A stretch of DNA of 64,000 nucleotides from Panicum virgatum (Eukaryota > Streptophyta > Magnoliopsida > Poales > Poaceae), in assembly GCF_016808335.1 (NCBI RefSeq), contig NC_053139.1, positions 37,221,954-37,285,953 on the forward strand, read 5' to 3'. The first letter of the stretch is position 1, and every line of letters begins with the position of its first letter. The notes beneath the pieces are model-generated. The model did not search any database. It worked only from the letters and a program-made list of their open reading frames with translations, and had not been told where the DNA came from. This document shows, piece after piece, positions 32,941-46,100 of the stretch. The position numbers and the translations under genes were made by a program.

Positions 32941-33395
32941 TCTTTGCCGAGTGCAGAATCACGAGCACTCGGCAAAGCTACTATTTGCCGAGTGCCAAAC
33001 AACATGCACTCGGTGAACAACTGGTACTCGGCGGAATATCTCTTTGCCGAGTGCCGGCCAGTTGACACTCGGTAAATACCGTCACGTGCAATGCACCCAC
33101 CCGCAGACGACCGTTACGGTGGGGGCTGCTTTTGTTTGCCGAGTGCCCCGCAGTCGACACTCGGCAAACACTGTCACGTGCCCCGCACATGCCGTTGCCA
33201 CGAACGTTCCCATTTTTCCATGGCCGTTACCGTTATTGTTTGCCGAGTGCCAGCTAGGTAACACTCGGCCAAAACATGCTTCGCCGAGTGTCAGCTTGGG
33301 GCACTCGGCAAATATATTGTAATGCCGAGTGCAATAGACCAGGCACTCTGCATTTACTAAACTTTGCCGAGTGTCTGCTTTGGCACTCGGCAAAC
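32941..33395. repeat. Left subterminal repeats of the second CACTA
   Basis: About ten copies of TTTGCCGAGTG or its complement CACTCGGCAAA arranged as inverted pairs with variable 6-12 bp centres. Confidence 0.92.
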
Positions 33396-34356
33396 AAATA
33401 CAAAAACTTTCTCCAACACCCTCCAAACGTTTTCCTACGTTCTCATACTATGTGAAAGATATCATATTTAAATTTGGCAAATTATCTTTTATGTTTACTA
33501 TATTTAGATTATTTATTTCATTACAAGAATATTTTGTGGATAATTCAAATTTAAACTGCAAAATGTTGTCAAAGGTGTGGATAATTAATGGAAAAATTAT
33601 ATTCATGTTATTGAGTCAAATTTGAGGGTTTGTACAAGAATTTAAAGAAAAAAAATCAAACATCTTATTCAGAAAACATAGCAACAAATTTGTGGCTGAA
33701 TAGATTTTAAATTCTATAAAACACAAATGAAGTCAGAAAATTATGAAATTTGTAGTGAAATCATGATATCATAAGTCGAGGCTGTGGAAAAAGTTTAAGA
33801 AGATTTTGAAAAAGTTATCACATACATTGGTTACAGGATGAGGAACCCCGAAGAAGTTCCAGAGACATTTGAATGAGTTAGTTAAGTTTTTGAGTCCAAC
33901 GGACCATCAAATAGAGTTATGACTTCAAAACTTTTTGTGTAGGCAATGGTCATGATGGATAGGTTTATGGTAAATATTCATTATTTTTTAGGCCATTTGA
34001 TAATATTAAAGTTTTTTTAGTACTATGTAAATTGAATTTAAACTTCTACTGCATGAAATAATGGAATTTTTTTGGCTAAAGTATGTTAAATTTTTTATAT
34101 ACGCAATAGACCTCATAAATTGGTTTATGTTAAATTTTGGTTATTTTTTGAAATGTTTTTGTATTTTTTAATTTTTTTGTCAAATGTAGAGAATTAGTTC
34201 ATACAAATTGTAATATTGCTCAAAGTAATATAATTTTTTTCATTGAAGCATGATATATTTGTCTGAAATATAAGTTTAGTAATGAAATGTTGAATTATAT
34301 TCAAACAAATATGTTTAAATAAATTTTGAATTGAAGAATTTTGAAATGAAATCCTA
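33396..34356. other. AT-rich interior of the second CACTA
   Basis: Long A/T-rich sequence without genes. Confidence 0.5.
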
Positions 34357-35165
34357 GCTTTGCCGAGTGCTTCCAGGTTGGCACTCGGCAAAGCGGTCGC
34401 GTCTTTGCCGAGTGCTAGATCAGGGCACTCGGCAAAGTCTCTGCCCCACCCCCCGGCCCCAGCACTTAGCCGTGTCGGCCACACACACACCTCACTCACG
34501 CACACACCCGCAGCCGCGCGCGCACGTCCGCAGCTGGCCGCCGCCTCCACTCCGCCCCACCACCTGAGCGCCGCCCCGCCCCGGCGCCCCGCTCTCGGAG
34601 CACCGCCGCCGCCAAGCCGGAGGAGGAGGACCTCGGCCCGGCCCCGGCGCGCCGCGCCCCCGGAGCGCCGCCGCCGCCAAGCCGGAGGAGGAGGAGCTCG
34701 GCCCGCGCCCCGGTGCCCGCCCCCGATGCGAGCCGCCCTCGAGCACCCCGGTGCCCGTTCCCGGCGCGAACCGCCCCCGAGCGCCGCCGCCTCGACGCCG
34801 CCAGAGGAGGACGAGCTCGGCCCAGCCCCCGCGCGCCCCTCCCCGCCCCCGAAGCGCCGCGCCTCGCCCCCGGCGCGCGACCCCGCCCCCAGAGCGCCCC
34901 GTTGCCCGTCCCCGACGCGCGTCCCCGCCCCTGAAGCGCCGTGCCCCCGACGCCCGACCCCGTCCCGGGAGCGCCCCGGTGCCCGTCCCCGGCACGCGTC
35001 CCCGCCCCCGGAGCAGCCGGTCCCCGCCCCCGCCCCCGGTGCGCCGCGACCCCGCCCCGGTGTGACCATTCCTGCCCCCGGTGCCGCCCGTGACGTGTTC
35101 GGCGAGAAGCCGAAACCGCGAGTCCACTCCACGCCGGCGACGACTACACCGCCGACCCTCGGTAA
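34357..35165 (+). other. Internal copy of subterminal repeats and GC-rich leader
   Basis: 34361-34437 repeats two inverted TTTGCCGAGTGC pairs about 1.4 kb inside the element. They are followed by about 700 bp of Pro/Arg/Ala-coding CCG-rich sequence that is open in several frames on both strands, and then GGTAAGTAATG, a good splice donor. This looks like a promoter plus non-coding or weakly coding first exon for the tnp2 gene. Confidence 0.5.
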
Positions 35166-35318
35166 GTAATGCAACCGCCCCCCGTTATTGATGATGTTCG
35201 TAGATTATGGAACCGCAACCTAGTTAGGCGTCTCCCGTTCGGAAGAAATACAATTGAGATATGCAGATCTTTGCATATCTATAATTGTATCTATTTCGAA
35301 TTGTCCACGTTATTTGCA

Positions 35319-35525
35319 CAGCCCGAGGATGCGTAAATACAGTTAGTTTTCATGGTCCACTCCTATCAGAGATAGAGTCTCGGCATCACCTCCCCGTTGT
35401 TCTCTGGATACACAATCTCCCTTTCGGGACGTGTATCTGGAGAACAGTGGGGAGGTGCTGCCGAAATTTTGTCTCGGATGGTAGTGGACCATGAAAACTG
35501 ACCGTATGTACGCATCCTTGGGTGG
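35319..35525. repeat. Long imperfect hairpin upstream of the tnp2 pseudogene
   Basis: Two arms of about 95 nt (35319-35414 and 35430-35525) pair along their whole length with scattered mismatches, for example AGTTTTCATGGTCCACT in both arms when one is inverted. The loop is about 15 nt. Confidence 0.85.
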
Positions 35526-35607
35526 GATTAGGACCTACCTTCACCTATTAGAATGTAGGGACAACACGTAGTTGCATTTGATTTTTATTCTCACTCCGGT
35601 CTAGAGG

Positions 35608-38600
35608 ATGGATGACCGTCATTGGATGTACACGGGCCGTCCAAGTTAGGCTACCAGGACCGATGAATGGATTCGAAAGACCAATGATTTTTTGGAAGCC
35701 GCGTGGAGTCAGGCTGAAGGATCGAGTTTCTTGTGGTGTCCATGCAACAGATGTGGAAATAAGAAATGGAAAAGGAAGATGGTTATGGGCCAACATCTTT
35801 GCAAGTATGGATTTACGCCGGACTATACCCGGTGGATCTTTTATGGTGAAGGCCACCGTATGAGGGACAAGGTCGTGAGGCAACGCATCGATGATTGTGA
35901 TGCTGATGGTGGGGTTGGAGACATGTTACATGACTATCATGATGCACATTTCGGTGAAGGACCGCAGGAGGAGGAGCCAGAGGCATCCGCAATGGCGTAT
36001 TTCGAGATGTTGGAGGCTGCACAGAAACCACTTCACGGTCATACAAAGGTTTATCAGCTGGACGGCATCGGACGGCTAATGGCCTTGAAGTCTCAGTTTA
36101 GCCTGAGCTGAGACGCCTTCGACAGTCTATTGACCGTGTTTGGAAGCATACTTCCAAAAAATCACATTCTGCCAAAGTCAATGTATCAGGCACAAAAAAT
36201 TCTCGGTGCACTTAAGATGCCATATGAGCAGATATATTCTTGTCTAAATGGGTGTATCTTATTTAGGAAGGAGCAGGAGAAAGATGCTTATTGTCCAAAA
36301 TGTAAAGCCTCTAGGTTCCTCGAAGTGGACTCTGGTGATGGTCAGCCTAAGAAGCAGCTCACGATTCCCGTGAAAATCCTACGCTACCTTCCTTTCATTC
36401 CGAGGATCCAACGACTATTCATGACCGAGGAATCCGCGCAATAGATGACCTGGCACAAGAAAGGTGTTCGATACAACCCTGACAAGATGGTGCATCCATC
36501 CGATGGTGAGTCATGGAAGAATTTTGATTGGATTCATCGTGACAAGGCTAATGAAGCTCGTAATGTACGTATTGCGCTTGCAACAGATGGGTTCAATCCT
36601 TATGGGATGGTGGCCACCTCGTACTCATGCTCGCCTGTGTTTGTTATCCCTCTGAATCTCCCTCCAGGGGTCCTATTTCAACGACAGTCCATATTCATGT
36701 CGTTGATTATTCCAGAGCACCCGGGGAATAAAATGAGTGTTTACATGGAGCCTCTGATTGATGATTTGGTCAAGGCATGGGACGAAGGGGTGTGGACCTA
36801 TGACCGAGCAACAAAGACAAATTTTAGAATGTATGTTTGGTACCAATTCTGCCTGCATGACCTACCCGCGTATGGCATATTCTGCGGCTAGTGTACTCAC
36901 GGGAAGTTCCCATGTCCAACATGCAAGGCAGCTCTGCAGTTCATCTGGTTGAGGAAGGGGGGGTAAGTATTCGTCGTTTGACAAACATCGACAATTTCTC
37001 CCCGCTGACCATCCTTTCAGACAAGACGTTAAGAGCTTCACGAAAGGTGTAAAAGTTACAGAAATTGCACCACCGATCATGACGAGTGCTGCGATTCATG
37101 CTCAGATAGACGCTCTCCGAGTCAACGATGGTGGTGGTTTTGTTGGGTATGGTGAGGAACATGCTTGGACTCAGAAGTCTGGGCTGTGGAGGCTCCCTTA
37201 TATTAATGATATTCTGCTTCCACACAACATTGATGTGATGCATACTAAAAAGAATTGGGGGGAGGCACTTTTTGGAACAGTCATGGACATTTCTGATAAG
37301 ACGAAGGACAACGTAAAGGCAAGAGTGGATCTGGCAATGTTGTGCGATAGACCAAGATACAAAATGAGGACTCCTGGACCCGGGAGGAAATGGAAGAAGA
37401 CACAGGCCGACTTCGTCCTCACGAGGGCCCAGAAGAAAGAAGCACTAGAGTGGATCCAAAAGTTACAATTTCCCGATGGATATGCAGCGAATCTTAGGAG
37501 GGGTGTGAACTTGACTACTATGCGAATCAACGGGCTAAAGAGTCATGACTACCATATATGGATTGAGCGGTTTCTTCCGGTGATGGTTCGAGGCTACTTA
37601 CCTGATAATGTATGGCTCGTGCTAGCAGAGTTGAGCAATTTTTTCCGTCAGCTTTGTGCTAAGGAGTTATCTCGGGCTGTTATTGCGGACATGGAAAAAA
37701 TGGCTCACGTGTTCCTCTGTAAGTTGGATAAGATCTTTCCACCAGCCTTCTTCAATCTAATGCAGCATTTGCATCTGCATCTGCCTTATGAGGCAAGAAT
37801 GGGAGGGCTTGTGCAGTTCCGTTGGTGCTATCCAGTTGAAAGATGCCAGAAGGTTCTTCGAACGAAATGTAAGAATAAATGCAAAATTGAGGCTTCGATT
37901 GCTGAGGCATATATTTTGGAGGAGGTATCAAACTTCACGACTAAATACTATGGTGAGAAGCTTCCCAACGTGCATAATCCACCTCCTCGTTACAATGCTG
38001 GTGATAATGAATCGAGTCTCAGTATTTTCCGATGGCAACTTGGAAGTGCAAGTGATGCGAGGTACAAGACCCTGAACCATGAAGAGTGGTGTCGTATCAT
38101 GCTTTATTTGTTGACCAACCATTCTGAGGTGGAGCCCTACATTGGGTAAGTTCTCATTTAACGTGTTCACGATGTTCCACGATTCAGCATCTCATTTAAC
38201 ATCTTCTTGCGTTTGCACTAAGCAACATCCAACCCCTTGATCATATTTCACACAGGCAATTTCTTCGTCAATTCTGGCATCGCTTAAGGTCTCCGACCTA
38301 GAACGAATCGGAGTATCTTCTTAAAAATGGCACCGGAAATTCTCAGCCCGATTTCATTTATTGGTTGCAACAAAAGGTAAACTCTGATTCACAGTATCTT
38401 TGTTGTAGCTATAGGTTCAAGTCATTTAACGTTTCGAACAATATGATGAACTTTGTCCCTTTCGCTTTCAGGGGCAAACCGATTCGTCCATGAGTGCCGA
38501 GTTGAGACAAGTGGCTGATGGATTTAGCTATAGGGATACGTCATTTAACGTTTATGACGTGAATGGATATCGCTTTCACATAACAGGATACGAGCAAAGT

Positions 38601-39247
38601 CGGCCCAATCAAAAAACCACTAATACTGGAGTCTTTACGCCATGCCAAGATGGGGTCGAGTATTATGGAAGACTTGAAGAAATATACGAACTCAAGTTTC
38701 AAGGTTCCGTACCACTGACTCCTGTTATTTTCAAATGCCATTGGTTTGATCCTACATTAACAAGGCGGACCCCAAATGTTGGCCTAGTCGAAATTCGTCA
38801 GGATTCAAAGTTACCGGGCGACGATGTCTACATTGTGGCTCAACAGGCCACACAAGTTTATTATCTCTCATATCCATGCCAAACCGACAAACGTCTTCAG
38901 GGTTGGGATGTTGTGTATAAGGTATCGCCACACGGCAAACTTCCTATCCCAAATAATGAAGACTACAACAATGGCAGAGAGTTCTTTCAAGAAGAAGGAC
39001 TAGAAGGGAGTTTCGAGATAGACTTAAGTGACGTGATAGGAATGGAAGTGGACAATGAAAGGATTGCTGACGAGGAAGCTGGAGACGAGGTTGAAAATGC
39101 TCATGAGAATTACTCGAGCGGCTGCGTTTGGGCAGAGACAGTGAAGATGACATTCCTCCTTCGAATAATGCTGATTACGTCGAGGAGCCTAATAGTGATG
39201 ATGAGGATTATGATCCAGCTAATCCCGATCATGATGACTATTTCTAG
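35608..39247 (+). pseudogene. TNP2-type transposase pseudogene of the second CACTA
   Basis: It starts MDDRHWMY at 35608 and shows the full TNP2 order: zinc region (CPCNRCG), KMPYEQIYSCLNGCILFRKE, NVRIALATDGFNPYG, CPTCKAAL, KSHDYHIWIERFLPVMVRGYLP (DUF4218-like), then after introns the DUF4216-like region (YYGRLEEIYEL, HWFDP). In-frame stops lie at 35647, 36109, 36442, 36889 and 38299. One extra G in the run 36957-36963 shifts the frame, and another shift near 39110 separates the acidic tail ending DHDDYF. Exon pieces are about 35608-38150, 38256-38376 and 38472-39247. The intact relative at 26586 has none of these defects. Confidence 0.9.
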
Positions 39248-39454
39248 TACATGTATGAACTGAATTATTTAATTCTATGTATATATATTGTTTTATTTTG
39301 TTTAATTTGCTATGAACCGAATTGTTTAATTCTATGAACTGATTTTGCATATTTGTAGATATATTTATTGTTTATTTTGCATAATTTGTTAAGTACATAT
39401 TGTTCATTTTTGCTGATTCGTTTACAATTATTCATTGCAGATTATTGATTCGAA

Positions 39455-42013
39455 ATGCCAGGCGGGGGCAAGATTGGTTTCCTGAGCGCCTTGTTCAGGA
39501 GTAGTGGTGGAGAGCAAGAGGCTCCTGAGGGGTCCAGTGAAGCAGGGGGGTCCAATGACTCAGAGGGGTCCAGGAGGCATTGGGGACGAGGGCCAGGGAG
39601 AATGAGAGGAGGTAAAACAGGTGGTGGAGGCCAGGGGAGGACAAGAAGGAGCAGGAGGGAGAGGACACCTCCAGATTTGACGACAGCGGCGGCGGAGGAG
39701 GAGGAGGAGCGGGAGCAGGAGGAGCAGGAGCAGGAGTAGGAGTAGGAGGAGCCGAGACAGGAGGAGGAGGACCAGGAGGAGGAGGAGGAGGCAGCAGGAG
39801 ATACGAGGGCGGAGTGGTTGCGAGGACCGTCACAACTGCCGCAGCGGCCGATACCTCTTGCAAGACGCCCGATGATTCGACCGGTACCGGACAGGTAATA
39901 CTTTATGTTATGCACAATGTCATTTATTTTTCAATTCATATGTTCAAAATGACAAGACACTAATACTTTATGTTATACACTTTTACAGGTATTGGATGTG
40001 CGTGCAGGCGGGTGCCCACAAAAGGAAGCCCAACGGCATCCTGGGAACCCTATGCAGGGAGCTCTTCCCTAGGCTGGTGATGCATGCCGGGATCCTAGAG
40101 CCGGCATACACGTGGGACCACTACATCGCCGTCCCAGATGCAGAAGATCGGGAAGGGAGGTCCTTCGGCAACAAGGCGAGACGGGTGGTGGGAGAATTCT
40201 GGGTTAGTCGTCGCACTATATTGGTGAATAGTTACCATATATTTGAAACTCTTTGAATATTGACTGCAATTATCGAGTCTATATGCAGGATTTCTACAGG
40301 TGCGAGCCAGGATATGAGGCCATAGCGGCTCAGGTGGCTGACACAGCATGTCGCAAACTAGTGAAGGACATGCACTACGAGGCGCGTGTTCAGGCCGTAA
40401 TTACCTACTGCGCCGATGTGGAAAAAAGGAAGGTCGGCAAGGACGTAGCAAGAAATATGTTCCTCACGCGGGAGCAATATTTGAGGGTAAATGACGAAAT
40501 CACTACTCATTTCTTTTGAATTTCATTTTCGGAAATGTCATCCACTTTGCTGCCATTACGTGTAGGTGCCTCCGAACTAGTGCGCCGGCAAGGGCGCGTG
40601 CTGGGAAATGATGGTGGACATGTGGCTTAGCGAGGAGTGGATTCAGCGGCACAACTTATGCCGGAAGCGCTGCTTGTTGATGCAAGGTGCGCCACACCAT
40701 CAAGGCAGCCGAGGCCTTCCCGAGTACAGGGATGTTTGGGTAAGTCATTACACTTTTTGGTACTTTCAAACTCTAAATTCTGCATTCTCCTTAATCATTG
40801 TATTCTTTCGCTTTGCTTGCAGTCGGAGTCACATGAAGACCAGGAATGCAACGACTTCCAGGCATACTGTATGGCGCACAAGGGCAGGGCGACGTCCGAC
40901 GTCTCTTACAACTCGGCGGATCCACCCGAGGTGTATAGCAACCCGAGCGTCCACACACGCATCACTGAGTACACGGAGATGGGAAAGGCGCTCCATGGGG
41001 ACACATGGGATCCGGCCACCCAGCCCCTTTCTGGAGAAGCTATCATGAGGGCAGGAGGAGGGAAGAAGCACGGCCGTTACTGGATCGCCAACAGCCTTGT
41101 CAACACAGCCAGTACGCCGACTCTCTCCCAGCTTCGGGCAAGGACCACCGACTCGACCACGCCAATACGCCCACGGCTTGAGACTTCAGTGGCCAGCGTG
41201 CGTGCAATCCAGGTTATTTCTGCTCCATTTGTCGTTCATTGCTTTTAGTTATCTTTTGTTCGCATTGTAACATTTGGGTAAAATCTTATAGGCCCGGATG
41301 GACGAAGAGACGAAGAGGCGGGAGGAGATCGAGGTGAGGCTAGAGGAGGAGCAGATGCTAAGGCAGGAGCAAGAGCGCAGGTGGCAGGAAGAGCGGATGC
41401 AGGAGCGGCAGAGGATGGAGCAGGCGCTTCTTACTGAGCGACAGGCTGCGTAACAACAGATGCAGACCATGTTCTCATACCTCCAAGGCCTTGGCGCGAC
41501 AATCAACTATCAACCGCCGCCAACGATGCCCTGGCCTCCACCACCACTGCCACCGCTAGGCCTTCCTTCTATCTTTCCTCCATCTGGCGCTACAGGCACT
41601 CCTATGAGTATGATATATAGATTTACTTTGCTTGCACATACATATTCAAATTTTGAGATACTTTATGTCAATATATCATGTGCTATATTTGAAAGAACAT
41701 CTAGACTCACTTAGTGGTTGGTTGATTAATGACATATGCTTTAATAAGAATGATTAGAAGGTATCACAGCTGATATATACATGAGCTAAGTCAAGGATAT
41801 GAAAGTTGAAAAGCGGCTATTCATTTAATATTTTATCTTTTCAAATTGAGTTTAGGAATGTCATACTATCAAGAGGGACATGAACTCTTACAATTTTCTC
41901 AAGATGTAATCCTATGTCAATTTTTTTTTGCAGAATCAATCGATTGGGGGTCAAATGAGCCTCCGGACGAGCATTCACCGGCACCGGCAGCGTCGCAGTG
42001 GCCACCTAGCTGA
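39455..42013 (+). pseudogene. Transposase_24 (Ptta/En/Spm, TNPA-like) gene, seven exons, with stops
   Basis: Exons are about 39455-39894, 39989-40202, 40289-40486, 40566-40739, 40823-41212, 41292-41606 and 41934-42013. The protein begins MPGGGKIGFLS, is Gly/Glu-rich, then has the plant transposase block (CRKLVKDMHYEARVQAV, MVDMWLSEEWI, NDFQAYCMAHKG, YTEMGKALHGD), a charged coiled coil (EEQMLRQEQERRWQ) and a Pro-rich tail. This family is thought to bind CACTA subterminal repeats. Stops are TAG at 39737 and 39743, TAG at 40578 (Trp expected) and TAA at 41451 (Gln expected). The first two could be polymorphism in a Glu/Gln run. The end of exon 6 is uncertain. Confidence 0.8.
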
Positions 42014-42301
42014 TTTAGAGTTGTTTATGATATTTGTTCTACAGACTTGTTGTTGTTGGACTAGACTTGTTTAATTAGTTGGACTTGTGCTTGTTGAACG
42101 TTACACTTATGGCATCGATGTTGGACTTATGCTATTTGTGATATTCGTGCGACGTAGCGTGAGATATTTGTGTTATTATGTGATATTTGTGATGGATGTG
42201 CCTTATATATACTATATTGCTTGTCTGGAATGTATCTATGCTTTCTTTGTGATGATGAATGTGGTTATTACATAAAAACAGAAAAAATACAAAAAACAGC
42301 A

Positions 42302-42775
42302 AGCTTTGCCGAGTGTTTTTAGCCTGACACTCGGCAAAGCAACCATTTTTCCATTTACTGGAAAACAGAGTTGCCGAGTGCCAGACGCGTGGCACTCGGC
42401 AAAGATCCAAACTTCGCCGAGTGCCACACGTCTGGAACTCGGCGAAGTTTCAAAGTTCGCCGAGTGTTGCAGATCTGGCACTCGGCGAACTTTGGATCTT
42501 TGCCGAGTGCCACGAGGCCGGCACTTGGCAAAGTTCCCCTCCCCGTCCCGTCCTGTTCGTCCCGTTCGGCCGTCCCGTTTCATTCTTTTTTGCCGAGTGC
42601 GGCGTGGCACACGGCAAACGTTTGCCGAGTGCCCGAGAAAAGTCACTCGGCATAGCCGGCTTCGCCGGTAGAAAAAAGTCCGTGTGCGCTTCGCCGAGTG
42701 CTACACTCGACGACTTCTTTGCCGAGTGTTTTACTGCCTTTGCCGAGTGTCTCTAGCACTCGGCAAAGTAGGTGA
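42302..42775. repeat. Right subterminal repeats of the second CACTA
   Basis: About twelve TTTGCCGAGTG-type units, mostly as inverted pairs, plus diverged TTCGCCGAGTG copies. Confidence 0.92.
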
Positions 42776-42789
42776 GTCCGGTAGTGCAT

Positions 42790-43077
42790 TGTGTACGTCG
42801 ATCTCGTGCGAATAATAATATTTCCATTGGCTTGCGCCGTTGAATCTTCACCTACATTATTAGCAAATATGGTTAGCTAGCTGTTATATGGATCGGCACA
42901 TCTTGACTGCGCCTGATCCAAGCATGATCACGTGAGGGATCAGCCGGTAACCTCCTCTGATTCTGTTTCTATAAGTTAGAGGAAGGTTACCCTACCTGCC
43001 GGCCTATATATAAGTATCCGGTTTACATCAATACATCTATATATCGATTACGCGTGATTATTTACGCTATTATATAT
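42790..43077. other. Short spacer with inverted repeat and TATA-like run
   Basis: GGTAACCTCCTCT near 42946 is inverted as AGAGGAAGGTTACC at 42978-42991, followed by CCTATATATAAG near 43003. It resembles the end of an old LTR but lacks enough structure to assign. Confidence 0.35.
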
Positions 43078-43142
43078 CAGCACTACAAAAATGATCTTTG
43101 GTCTTTTACATTTATTCCGGCCAGTATTAGACCCAGGACTAA

Positions 43143-46100
43143 TGTAACACCCCTGTGTTAATCGTCTCACTAATCGTGAGTTAACTCGCTAATCGTGGAC
43201 TCAAATTCGTCGTTAACGCTAATCGCGTTCGCGTAGTAAACAGCTACTTAGCTGTGTTCGATCTCGTTTTTGTCCTTGTTCCGAGCTCCAAATCAACTTT
43301 CGCCCAAAACGAAAGTTGTAGATCTTCTTTTCCTCTACAACTTTTGTTTTGGCCAAATTTCATGTTCCCATATGAAAATTTGAGTTTCAACTGGTCAAAC
43401 TCGGGCAAAATCATTTAAGCGAAGAAACAGTAACTCCACTGTGCTCTCCACTGTGACGCCCCGACGCCATACCGGCGACTGTGGCCGGCGGCGAGCTTCC
43501 ACGCGTCGGCCATCGCGTCTGTGCGCCGCTCTTCACCTCGCGGACGACCTCGAACCTTCCTGCCCCGTCCCGTCCTCCCCTTCCATCCTCATCCTCAAGC
43601 TCGTGCGACCCGAGTCGAGCAGAGTCGCCGCCGTTCGTCGCGTCGGCCACGGCTCGCCGCCCCGCCTCGATTCGTCGCACCCCGAGCTGCACAGCCTCGC
43701 CGTCCACCCACCCCGACCACCCACGAGCGCGGCCGAGCCCCTACCCGGCCGAAATCACGCACCAGACCACCATCACCATTGAAGCTCCGCCCCGAGCTTC
43801 GCCCCTCTCGTCGACGACCACCTTCCGGCCATCCTCCGCCCCAAATCGACTCACGGTGAGCTCAATCGCGGCCTCCTCCTACTCCCCGACCTATTCCCCA
43901 CCCGAATCGGCGCCGCCGGAGTCGAATCGGAGCCGCGCCGCCGCGGAACGCGCCGCCGCCGCCCGCGCACGCCGCCGGCTCTTCCTGGGCGCTGCCCTTC
44001 GCCGCTGCCGCGCGCCCTAGGGCCGCCTAGCCCCCCTGAGGCTCACGCCGCCCCACCCCGCGGCCGCCGCAAGCCGCCGCCGCCGGAACGGCCGCGCGCC
44101 GCCGCCGCCCAGCCCCTGCGCCGCCGCGAGCCACGCTGCGCGCGTGCCCTAGCGCGCCGCCGCGGGCTCCGGCCTCGCCTGGCCGCTTGGGCCGCGGGCG
44201 GGTCGCGCCGCGCCGCCGGCAAGCCGCGCCCGGCGAGCACGCCGCCGCCGCCGCCGCCGCAGTGCCAGGCCGCCTCGCCGGCCATGGCTGGGGCACGGGC
44301 GAAACAGAGGAGGTGGAGGGGGCGGGCTGGGCTCCCTGGCAAGTGGGGCCCGGCTGTCAGCCCCCCCCCCCCTTTTCATGTTTTCCATTTCTATTTTCAG
44401 CTGAAGTGTTCTTAATTGCATAGAAATTCGTAGAAAATTCCTAAAAATGCAAAGTAAATTTTGTTAGATTTCTAAAGCTGGGATGTTTAGAAGAAAAATA
44501 GCTGTGCAGAGCAATTGTCACTTTTGCTCTGATGAAAAATTCAATTTGTGTTTAACCTAATTTATTTTGTACCACTTGTTCTATGACTCAAAAAATTATG
44601 AAAATTTTGCAGTGGCTTAGTTCTTGCATGTGCAGTCCACTGTAAAAGTTGCAGATGCTTAGCCTATGTGCTTGGTTGTGCATCTGTTAGTGTTTGTTTT
44701 CCTTTTCTAGGGCTAAAAGAAATGTGTTTCTATATCAATAAATGTTAGAAAAATTTGGGTGGCATGCTTCCTGCTTTCAAGTTAAGCTCGCAAATTTTTG
44801 TTACTAGAGCTTATGCGCAATTGAGGGTTTTGCTTAGATTGTGCCCTAGCCTTACTCTTTTCTTTATATAAGTGTTGTTAGTTGTTATTTTCATGTATGT
44901 GTACCTCAGCAAAGCAAACTCCGGTTTTAATCCTTGCTGCTCTAAGCAAAGTCAGTAGTTGTTTTTAAAAGGAAACACTTCAGGCTAATTTGAGTTAATC
45001 ATTTCATTGCATTATGTGCTCATGCATTGCTCTGTGTCCTATCTGTTGCATGACATATTTTATTCGTGTAGACGCCACGACCGACGCTGTCCACGAGCTA
45101 GTTGCTGAGCCGGTCCAGGAGCCACGAGCAGGAGCGCAGCAGGAGGACGCCGTTGAGCACGCCCCCGGAGACCTAGTTAACCCCGCTGACCTGCAAGGCA
45201 AGCCCCGGAGCATAACCATAATTTAAAGTATTCATCGTTTATTTAAGTATTGTGCATTTATGTTCTAGGAGTTGAATGGAACCATAGTATGCATGTGCCC
45301 TAGGTACCGTGGGCCTATACTAGTATGCAGGTGTCGATAGAAATGCTTTGCTAAATAGGATTTCGGTAGAAGTCGAGTGATTGCTGTCACTCGCGAGTTT
45401 AGGATCTTGATCCCTTAGCTTTGGCTTGAAATGAATTGTGGAGTAAAGAGAAATGGAGACCGGGCGGAAATGAGTTGGTTTTGGTATGGAATGGATGGAA
45501 AGTTAGCTCCGCCTGTGTCGATTGAGGATCGTTCCGTTGTTGGCAGTGCTGATCGAGGATTGAACAGTACTAACCACATACCGGGAGTAGGAGGTAGTCG
45601 AAACCGGTAAGCTGTGTACCACCTTACAGCGGTGATTTGAATTCCGCCATGCTACGCTGGGCATGGGAGTTGGCGGGTGTTGGATAGGATGCCGCCTCCG
45701 AGTGGCCCGACGGGGCTTGCATGTGTCGTGTGAGTTAGGTCCACCTTGCAAGGTTAAATCGGATCGATTCGCCGTGACTCGCGGTTATGAGAGCCTTGAT
45801 CTCTTTGTCACATCGTAGTAAGAAGTTGAATTGAAAACGGAATGAAAAAGGCTGGTTTGGAAGTTACTAAAAGATAATCTGTTCCACCATGTGTGTTTTA
45901 GATGAATAGGCGAACTTAGTAATACTTGGTATACTAAATGGAGCTAAAATATTGAAAGTAAGGATTCACCTCTAGCAGCTTTTCAGCAAAAGAACTCCAG
46001 AGCCAAAAAGCTTTGCATGTCTAGGTAATGGGCTAAGTATACCCAGAGTCGGGTAAGTCTTGCTGAGTATTAGTATACTCAGGGTTGTTGTTGTAACCCC

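Larger units (their letters stand above)
32905..42786 (+). mobile_element. Second CACTA transposon (TTTGCCGAGTG family), decayed genes
   Basis: 9882 bp from CACTACCGGAAAA to TCCGGTAGTG, flanked by CAT on both sides (32902-32904, 42787-42789). Subterminal arrays of TTTGCCGAGTGCC / GGCACTCGGCAAA lie at 32941-33395 and 42302-42768. It carries a tnp2 pseudogene and a Transposase_24-type gene, both on the plus strand. Confidence 0.95.

Noticed and set aside
34360..35169. 269-codon plus-strand ORF and several overlapping ORFs on both strands
   Set aside because: Pure composition effect of CCG-rich sequence; all six frames are long and none shows a domain.
43481..44020. 179-codon ORF in the 5' LTR, repeated at 53424
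   Set aside because: It is an LTR leader duplicated in both LTRs; Pro/Ser/Arg low complexity, no domain.
45014..45226. 70-codon ORF in the LTR, repeated at 54952
   Set aside because: Possibly a spliced leader exon, but without a start context or domain; kept as LTR sequence.
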